Source: Oribacterium sp. UBA5894
GTDB taxonomy: Bacteria > Bacillota > Clostridia > Lachnospirales > Lachnospiraceae
Reading direction: 5' to 3'
NCBI GenBank assembly: GCA_002431355.1
Contig: DJEQ01000082.1
Coordinates: 8,403-19,354, forward strand
Length of the DNA stretch: 10,952 nucleotides
Below are positions 6,013 to 10,952 of this stretch, one piece after another. The first letter of the stretch is position 1. The number at the start of each line of letters is the position of its first letter. A program made the translations under genes and the position numbers. The notes below the pieces were generated by a model. The model was not told the origin of the DNA and did not search any database. It saw only the letters and a list, made by a program, of their open reading frames with translations.

Positions 6013-7200
6013 CTATATACGATTTTCTTCCACCATCCACTCTACAATTTCTTTTAAATGACTTGTGTCCAGGTGATGTGGTCCTTCCTCGATGTCCTGC
6101 TGCACATTTTCTGCTTTTCCCATCACCCCATAGTTCGCACGGACCATGTCGACCTGCTCCTGCACGTTCTGAAGCCCACGTTCTCCGGCGAGACGGTCCG
6201 CGCGGCAGGACTGAATCATCAGTCTGCGCGGTGCGATCAGGCTGGCAAGGTCCCCCATGTCGAAGTGCTCCATGAGATGCGGCACATAGTTACATGAGCA
6301 GTTCCGGTTCATCCTGAGAAGGGAATCTCGAAAGCCATACATATATCCGGACAGAAAGCTTGCATGAATGCGTTCATCCAGTGCACTGAGGTAGAGGCTC
6401 TGCATCGCACCGCCGGAAAATCCGAAGGCAAGGATTCGATTTGGATTCCATTGTTCCTTCCACTCCTTCGCCCCCACATACTCCTGCAGAAAATCCACGC
6501 AGCGCATGAGGTCCCAGCTGAGCATCCCGAGCACAGGGATACCGATGGGTTCGCCCATGTGGGCGAGCCAGTAGCAATCTCCCTTCATGGCGAGGGGAAG
6601 TGTCTCCGTGTCCTCCAGAAGCTCGCGCCGTTCCCCAAAGCCACGTACATCTGGGCAGAACGTCACGTACCCGAGACAGGCCAGCTGCCAGCCAAAGTCA
6701 TAATTGTATTTTTCAATGCTTTCTTCGATCGCTCGGTACCCACGCACACCGGCTACCGTAAACTTTCCGTCACCATTATGCCCTGGTGGGCACAGAATGA
6801 CCGGCGTGTCTGCATTTGCAGGCGCCGGTACCAGTAAGTAGGCCGACAGTGTTATATCTGGCTCTGTGTGGATAAGGATATGATAGCGTAAGATGGTCGA
6901 ATCGGGGCCTTTCTTCTCAGCCTTTCCCCGTGCCGTTTTCATTTCACGCCCGCCCTCCTGCGTTGAAAGACGCACCACTTCATCGATTTCCGGCTCCAGT
7001 GCACACGTATCCATCTTATCGAGACCAAGCAGCTTCCATAGGGTCGCACGGCTCTTTTTTCTCCAGGCTTCAAATTCTGCTTGGGTGCTGCCTCGAAACG
7101 CATCCTGCCGTCCATAGCGCTCATACTTTCGAAGGATCGACGGGAGGGTCGGGTAGATTCTGGTGATTTCTGGTAATTCGTTTTGCTCGTTCGACATCAT
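6013..7200 (-). CDS. Alpha/beta hydrolase (acetyl-xylan-esterase / dienelactone-hydrolase-like)
   Basis: 395 residues from ATG 7200. An N-terminal helical region (about 1-120, charged) precedes an alpha/beta-hydrolase core. CPPGHNGDGK (137-146) probably carries the oxyanion-hole strand, TFCPDVRGFGER (180-191) follows, and the nucleophile S262 sits in GFSGGAMQS. LIAPRRLMIQSCRADRL places the acid at about D335, and EGPHHLD supplies the histidine (H375 or H376). This order matches large esterases of the Abhydrolase_7/AXE7-like group, which deacylate esters, often of sugars; the real substrate is unknown. No signal peptide is visible, so it is cytoplasmic. Two ATG codons (7200, 7197) stand behind AAAGGA; the upstream in-frame extension to 7287 lacks a ribosome site. 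Its last codons and stop (AAT CGT ATA TAG) are part of a TATATACGATTTTC repeat arm. It is separated from tctA by a terminator. Confidence 0.8.
   Translation of the reverse strand: MMSNEQNELPEITRIYPTLPSILRKYERYGRQDAFRGSTQAEFEAWRKKSRATLWKLLGLDKMDTCALEPEIDEVVRLSTQEGGREMKTARGKAEKKGPDSTILRYHILIHTEPDITLSAYLLVPAPANADTPVILCPPGHNGDGKFTVAGVRGYRAIEESIEKYNYDFGWQLACLGYVTFCPDVRGFGERRELLEDTETLPLAMKGDCYWLAHMGEPIGIPVLGMLSWDLMRCVDFLQEYVGAKEWKEQWNPNRILAFGFSGGAMQSLYLSALDERIHASFLSGYMYGFRDSLLRMNRNCSCNYVPHLMEHFDMGDLASLIAPRRLMIQSCRADRLAGERGLQNVQEQVDMVRANYGVMGKAENVQQDIEEGPHHLDTSHLKEIVEWMVEENRI
6014..6027. repeat. Isolated array arm overlapping the hydrolase stop codon
   Basis: TATATACGATTTTC matches the forward arm of the array unit at 5718 in all 14 positions. 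It lies 224 bp after the unit starting at 5790, about three array periods. Its complement encodes the hydrolase C-terminus Glu-Asn-Arg-Ile and most of the stop codon. Confidence 0.65.
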
Positions 7201-7328
7201 GTTGTCCTTTCTCTTGCAGCGCACAAAGCACCGAACAGAACGTGCATACATAGAAGACGTGGAAAGGGCTCGTCTTTTCCATCCCACCAGCCGTTCGTGC
7301 CTTCTGCTTCCTTTAAATTTCTACTATA

Positions 7329-7360
7329 AAACCCCTGTGGCTTCATCGTCACAGGGGTTT
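7329..7360 (-). terminator. Terminator hairpin between tctA and the hydrolase gene
   Basis: AAACCCCTGTG (7329-7339) pairs perfectly with CACAGGGGTTT (7350-7360) around a 10-nt loop. Read on the minus strand it is followed by TTTTATAG, a short U-tract, about 75 nt after the tctA stop. A second copy of CACAGGGGTTTC lies at 7406-7417, so on the minus-strand transcript two identical 5' arms could compete for one 3' arm. Confidence 0.7.
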
Positions 7361-7433
7361 CTCCACAGCTACATAGAGTGGTGAGATTCCCATGTACACG
7401 CGTTTCACAGGGGTTTCATCATATTATAAGGCT

Positions 7434-8972
7434 TTAGTCGTCCTGGACATCTTCTGTATTTACGGAAGATACCGTGGCACCTGCCTTCTTTGCCTTCTTT
7501 TTCTTCAGTGCATCCGAAATGTACGGCCATGCCACAGAGAATACCGCAAGAAGAAGGAACAGCAGCGACAGCGGTCTCGTCACGAATGGCAGATAGCTTC
7601 CATGTGCGAAGCTGACGCCCTTCCGGAAATAGCCCTCGAGGTCATCCGAAAGAATGAACGCGAGTACCAGTGGGCTTAAGGAAATGCCTGCCATATTCAG
7701 GAAGATGGCAAGGAAGCACCAGAGCAGCATGATGAGAATGTTAAACTCGGTGTTCGATACGCCGAAGGCGCCAATGTAGCAGATCGTCAGAATCACACTG
7801 TACAGGAAATGATACGGAATCCGAAGGATCATCGGAAGCCATCTCTTGAAAATGACTTCAAGCAGGAAGGTGACAATCGCACTAATCAGTACGCAGGCAA
7901 ACATCAGGTAGCAGAGATCTGGCTGCTGCGTCATGAACAGAGGGCCTGCCTGCAGTCCATGAATGGTAAGTCCTGCAATCAGCATCGCCGTGATGCCATC
8001 GCCTGGGATACCAAGTGCCATCATCGGAATCATCGCACCACCGAGCGAAGCATTGTTCGACACCTCGGAAGCCCAGATACCTTCATCACAGCCCTTTCCG
8101 AATTCTTCTGGATGCTTGCTGGCCTGCTGCGCCTGTCCATAGGCCACCATGTTCGAGATACCAGAGCCCATACCTGGCAGGAAGCCGATCCAAAGGCCGA
8201 TCAGGAAGGAACGAATGATGGTTGGAAGATGAGTGACAACATCCTTCAGTTTGATGCCGAAGCCGTGAAGATCCGACTTCTTCACCTCAGGAAGCTTGCC
8301 CTGTCCCTTCGCATAGTCAAGGATGATACGGCAGAGCGCGAACATTCCGAGCATCTGGCATACCGTAGAAAGTCCAGAATCCAGGAAATGATTTCCGAAG
8401 GTATAGCGTGCCACACCGGTGATCGGATCGAGACCGACGCAGCCAAGGAAGAGACCAATGCCAGCGGCCATGATGCCCTTCCAGATATTGCCCTTCGACA
8501 GTGCGGCTACGAGTGTAATCGCGCAGAAGCAGAGCGAGAAATACTCCCACGGTCCCAGCATCAGAGCGAGATCTGCAATCAGCGGGGCTACGACGGTGGC
8601 AATCAGCACAGACACCACCGTACCGATGAAGGAGGCCGTCATACCGATGGCCAGGGCACGGGACGCCTTGCCCTTCAGGGTCATCGGATAGCCATCAAAG
8701 CAGGTCGCAATCGATGAGCTCGAGCCCGGAATACCGATGAGAACGGCCGAGATAAAGGTTCCAGACACACCGCCGATCCACATCGCGAGAAGCACGATGA
8801 AGGAGGTCGTGGTCGAAAGGCCGAAGGTAATCGGAAGGATAAGAGAGATGCCCAGTGTGGCACTGAGTCCCGGAATGGCACCAAAGATGATGCCGACGAT
8901 CACCACGCCCGCAATGAGGAGCAGGTTCAGAGGCTGCAAGCAGGTTGCAAGCCCAGCAAGATAATATGACAT
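7434..8972 (-). CDS. tctA: Tripartite tricarboxylate transporter, large permease TctA
   Basis: 512 residues, about 12 membrane segments, the usual TctA length. It is the ion-coupled translocating subunit of a TTT importer in the cytoplasmic membrane, working with TctB and the receptor TctC. The two internal halves each carry the family signature: GAIPGLSATLGISLILPITF (31-50) with GTFISAVLIGIPGSSSSIAT (71-90), then FLPGMGSG (264-271) with EVSNNASLGGAMIPMMALGI (303-322). The start ATG has a perfect AAGGAGG, which overlaps the tctB stop codon (8987-8989). The gap between the two genes is 14 nt, implying translational coupling. A basic C-terminal tail (KKKKAKKA) follows the last helix. Substrate (citrate or another carboxylate) cannot be told from sequence. 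Confidence 0.95.
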   Translation of the reverse strand: MSYYLAGLATCLQPLNLLLIAGVVIVGIIFGAIPGLSATLGISLILPITFGLSTTTSFIVLLAMWIGGVSGTFISAVLIGIPGSSSSIATCFDGYPMTLKGKASRALAIGMTASFIGTVVSVLIATVVAPLIADLALMLGPWEYFSLCFCAITLVAALSKGNIWKGIMAAGIGLFLGCVGLDPITGVARYTFGNHFLDSGLSTVCQMLGMFALCRIILDYAKGQGKLPEVKKSDLHGFGIKLKDVVTHLPTIIRSFLIGLWIGFLPGMGSGISNMVAYGQAQQASKHPEEFGKGCDEGIWASEVSNNASLGGAMIPMMALGIPGDGITAMLIAGLTIHGLQAGPLFMTQQPDLCYLMFACVLISAIVTFLLEVIFKRWLPMILRIPYHFLYSVILTICYIGAFGVSNTEFNILIMLLWCFLAIFLNMAGISLSPLVLAFILSDDLEGYFRKGVSFAHGSYLPFVTRPLSLLFLLLAVFSVAWPYISDALKKKKAKKAGATVSSVNTEDVQDD

Positions 8973-8986
8973 AATGAACTTCCTCC

Positions 8987-9451
8987 TTACTTAAGCAAAA
9001 TGCCTGATGGAAGCTTGATCTGGAAACCGATCACAAACATTCCATACAGAAGGGCCGTAACAGCGATACTGATGAGTGCCGCCTGCCACCAGGTCACCTT
9101 CTCGTCTTCCTTCAGCATGTTGACGAAGGCAAACATGGCAAACGGTGTCGTGAGGAGAAATCCGAACAGCGTCAGCAGGATGCCATAAATGCAGAGAAGT
9201 GCAAAGGCAAAAACCAGCTTCTTAACACCGCCCTCTGGAAAGTACGGTTTCTCTTCTTTTTTATCGCGAAGACCATCGATGAGCAGCATGATGGAGCTCA
9301 GCAGAATCAAGCATAATCCTACGGTCGGCATCAGCTTCGGTCCCGGTTCGATCAGGTTCGGCACCTGACGCATCGACTGCATGAGGATAAAGCAGAGGAT
9401 GACCGCAATGATGCCCACCACTCCGGTAATCGTATTTCTCTTTAATTTCAT
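8987..9451 (-). CDS. tctB: Tripartite tricarboxylate transporter, small permease TctB
   Basis: 154 residues, normal for the poorly conserved TctB subunit. About four membrane segments are visible: 8-25, 42-60, a long hydrophobic stretch at about 78-110 that can hold one or two, and 125-145. A charged loop (DGLRDKKEEKPYF) lies between the second and third. GPKLMPTVG near 37-45 resembles the GPxxxP motif of the family. TctB is required for transport with TctA, but its exact role is unclear. The start chosen is ATG 9451 with AGAGAGG about 5 nt upstream; an in-frame GTG at 9472 lies before that ribosome site and is rejected. It lies between tctC and tctA in the standard CBA order, and the stop codon is embedded in the tctA ribosome site. 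Confidence 0.92.
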   Translation of the reverse strand: MKLKRNTITGVVGIIAVILCFILMQSMRQVPNLIEPGPKLMPTVGLCLILLSSIMLLIDGLRDKKEEKPYFPEGGVKKLVFAFALLCIYGILLTLFGFLLTTPFAMFAFVNMLKEDEKVTWWQAALISIAVTALLYGMFVIGFQIKLPSGILLK

Positions 9452-9482
9452 GATAACCTCTCTATAAATCACTTGATCAATC

Positions 9483-9514
9483 CATGATTGCGTTCAGCGA
9501 AAGCGCACATCATG
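9483..9514 (-). promoter_or_regulatory. Hairpin upstream of tctB
   Basis: CATGAT-TGCG (9483-9492) pairs with CGCA-ATCATG (9504-9514) in a 10-bp stem with one bulged base at 9508 and an 11-nt loop. It ends about 30 nt before the tctB start codon. No U-tract follows, so it is more likely to affect mRNA decay or translation than to end transcription. Confidence 0.5.
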
Positions 9515-9532
9515 TTTCTTATTTCTACTTTA

Positions 9533-9563
9533 TACAGCCCGATGGATTTCCCACCGAGCTGTA
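9533..9563 (-). promoter_or_regulatory. Stable 13-bp hairpin after tctC
   Basis: On the minus strand TACAGCTCGGTGG pairs over 13 bp (two G-U pairs) with CCATCGGGCTGTA, leaving a 5-nt loop (9546-9550). It lies 21 nt after the tctC stop. It lacks a U-tract, which fits the 3'-end stabilising hairpins that let receptor mRNA outlast permease mRNA in transporter operons; that role is inferred. Confidence 0.6.
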
Positions 9564-9583
9564 CGAAAGAGCTTTTAGAACAA

Positions 9584-10744
9584 TTAGTCGTTGACCTTCT
9601 TTCCAAGGAACTCTCCGACCTCTACCTCTGCTGCATACTCTGCATCACGGATCTTGAGGGAATCCTCTACGTTATGCCACTCAGGGATATGGCCAACGGA
9701 CTTGAGACCCTCGTTGCATGCCTGGTTGCTCTCCAGTACGGACATCGCAGCATTGATCTCCTTGACCTTTGCCTCGTCCATACCTGCCGGACCGTATACA
9801 TAGTGCTTTACATTCCAGTAAAGATCATCATGGCCCTGCTCCTGTAAGGTCTTATACTGATCACCCAGCGTCGCATCGTAGTCTGCAATCGTGAGACCAT
9901 CGCCAGCCATCGTGCCGAGCACCTTCAGCTTGCCTGCCTTCTCGTACTCCTGTGCGTTTCCGATGCCGACGAAGCCGAGGTCAATGAAACCGCCCGCAAG
10001 GTTGGTGAGACGGTCGGACTCTGAGGAAGCCTCTACGGCATTGAGCTGAATGCCTTCGGACTGCTGCAGCTTACCAAACTGGAAGGTGTTGTTTCCAGAG
10101 GATGGCATACCTGCATTCAGCTTTCCTGGATTCTGCTTTGCATACTCGATCATCTCGTCGAAGGTATCGTATGGTGCATTGACCGGTGCACAGAGTGCGG
10201 AGAAGCCGTTGTCATCGAGGGCGGCGATCAGGGTAAGATCCGTCTTCGGATTCACCTCTGCATTACCCGTGATCCACTGAATGTTAAGGGCTCCTGTCGC
10301 CAGCATGATGGTCGAACCATCCGGCTGTGCATTGGCCACGGCCTGATGACCTACCGAGTTCGAATCATAGTTTGTAACCGTATTTGTGATGCCGAGCTCC
10401 TTCGTCATCGCCTCGGAAAGGTAACGGGTAGCAAGATCGGATCCGCCGCCTGCCTTGCCCGGAACCACCCAGGTAATGGTGCCCTTCGGGAAGCCATAAT
10501 TGTCAGCAGCTGCCGCATCAATGTCCGCCTGTGCCGCGGTCTCCAGCTCACCAGAAGCAGCTGGTGCCTCGGACTTTTCTGCTGCGCTGGTTTCTGCTGC
10601 GCTGCCCTCGGCCGTAGCTGCGGTCGTTTCTGCTGCCTTGCTGGTCTCTGGCGCTGCCGTTGTGCTTCCCGTGCTGCTTGCGCCACAGCCGGTTGCGATG
10701 GCCATCGTCGCTGCAAGTGCGATTGCAAATAATCTCTTTTTCAT
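9584..10744 (-). CDS. tctC: Tripartite tricarboxylate transporter receptor lipoprotein TctC
   Basis: 386 residues. A lipoprotein signal peptide (KKR, a hydrophobic stretch, then lipobox A-T-G-C with acylated C20) anchors it outside the membrane. Residues 21 to about 75 form an Ala/Glu/Thr/Ser-rich linker, which explains the extra length over the roughly 320 residues typical of Gram-negative TctC. The ligand-binding domain begins near ITWVVPGKAGGGSDLATR, the family's first phosphate/carboxylate-binding loop, and includes GMPSSGNNTFQF and the LTNLAGGFIDLGFVGIGN segment typical of the Bug/TctC fold. It captures a carboxylate and delivers it to TctAB. The start ATG 10744 has AAGGAGG with a 5-nt gap; the in-frame extension to 10945 crosses this site and is rejected. 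It is the first gene of the tctCBA operon, with a 132-nt gap and two hairpins before tctB. Confidence 0.93.
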   Translation of the reverse strand: MKKRLFAIALAATMAIATGCGASSTGSTTAAPETSKAAETTAATAEGSAAETSAAEKSEAPAASGELETAAQADIDAAAADNYGFPKGTITWVVPGKAGGGSDLATRYLSEAMTKELGITNTVTNYDSNSVGHQAVANAQPDGSTIMLATGALNIQWITGNAEVNPKTDLTLIAALDDNGFSALCAPVNAPYDTFDEMIEYAKQNPGKLNAGMPSSGNNTFQFGKLQQSEGIQLNAVEASSESDRLTNLAGGFIDLGFVGIGNAQEYEKAGKLKVLGTMAGDGLTIADYDATLGDQYKTLQEQGHDDLYWNVKHYVYGPAGMDEAKVKEINAAMSVLESNQACNEGLKSVGHIPEWHNVEDSLKIRDAEYAAEVEVGEFLGKKVND

Positions 10745-10777
10745 ATTTTCCTCCTTATTTACAGGACCTCTGTCCTT

Positions 10778-10891
10778 CCAAACTTTTTGAAACGCGCATC
10801 CCATGGGTGAAGATTCTACAGGCTGTGTCGTGATGCGCTTAAATGCAGGTGCCGTAATGCGGCGTTTCATGCTTTCTATACTTTTTGATAC
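10778..10891 (-). promoter_or_regulatory. Two direct-repeat operator-like sites upstream of tctC
   Basis: On the minus strand GTATCAAAAAGTATAG (10891-10876) and GTTTCAAAAAGTTTGG (10793-10778) are 98 bp apart. Each contains the same 4-mer twice, 10 bp apart (GTAT...GTAT and GTTT...GTTT), i.e. one helical turn, with CAAAAA between. The proximal copy ends 34 bp before the tctC start. Such spacing suits a response regulator or similar activator; no regulator gene is in the window. Confidence 0.5.
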
Positions 10892-10901
10892 GCATGCCTT
10901 C

Positions 10902-10952
10902 TCAGGCCTTCGGCGGCAGATAGATGGTTCTCGACTCGAGGGCATCCATCGC
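10902..10952 (-). CDS. Possible 3' end of an upstream gene (partial)
   Basis: From the window edge one minus-strand frame reads 16 codons, ending SRTIYLPPKA and a TGA at 10904-10902. The codon use (GCC, CTC, CTG, CCG) resembles that of neighbouring genes, and the sequence looks like an ordinary protein tail. The piece is too short to name. If real, it lies 157 nt before tctC in the same direction, with no terminator seen between, so read-through into tctCBA is possible. Confidence 0.35.
   Translation of the reverse strand, partial: AMDALESRTIYLPPKA

Noticed and set aside
7809..8717. Plus-strand open frame (302 codons) opposite tctA
   Set aside because: Antisense shadow of an unmistakable TctA; highly charged and histidine-rich, without a ribosome site.

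Overview
The window reads as a chromosome segment of a low-to-mid GC Firmicute, most likely Clostridia and Lachnospiraceae-like. That placement is an inference from strong AGGAGG-type ribosome sites, an ECF-transporter S component, a YwlG/UPF0340 protein, a lipoprotein solute receptor and GC-rich codon use broken by very AT-rich spacers. All full-length genes look intact. No rRNA, tRNA, transposase or cas gene is visible.

Left part (1-4310). A leader-less stretch with a 39-bp tandem repeat and a clear terminator lies downstream of metY (O-acetylhomoserine sulfhydrylase, minus strand). The divergent region between metY and the next gene (1564-2070) holds several palindromes and a pair of nearly identical 29-bp repeats set 61 bp apart. 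On the plus strand come an ECF S component (substrate unknown) and, after a hairpin and a well-formed promoter with a palindrome over its start point, a two-gene operon: an aromatic-acid-exporter-like membrane protein followed 10 nt later by ywlG. It ends in a 12-bp-stem terminator.

Right part (4311-10952), all minus strand. Reading in the direction of transcription: the last codons of a possible upstream gene, then a tripartite tricarboxylate transporter operon (tctC lipoprotein receptor, tctB small membrane subunit, tctA large permease). Two hairpins sit between tctC and tctB and a terminator lies after tctA. Next come a cytoplasmic alpha/beta hydrolase of the acetyl-xylan-esterase/dienelactone-hydrolase type and an adenosine deaminase. 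The tct genes import a carboxylate by proton or sodium symport, while the hydrolase and deaminase appear to be separate units.

The most unusual structure is the AT-rich spacer between the hydrolase and adenosine deaminase genes (about 5457-6030). It carries at least five inverted-repeat units (arms TATATACGAT / ATCGTATATA) that start at 5498, 5571, 5644, 5718 and 5790, a period of 72-74 bp. Half-sites therefore alternate in orientation about every 36 bp. A further arm forms the last codons and stop of the hydrolase gene, and a close relative lies near 2795. I do not recognise this as a named element.
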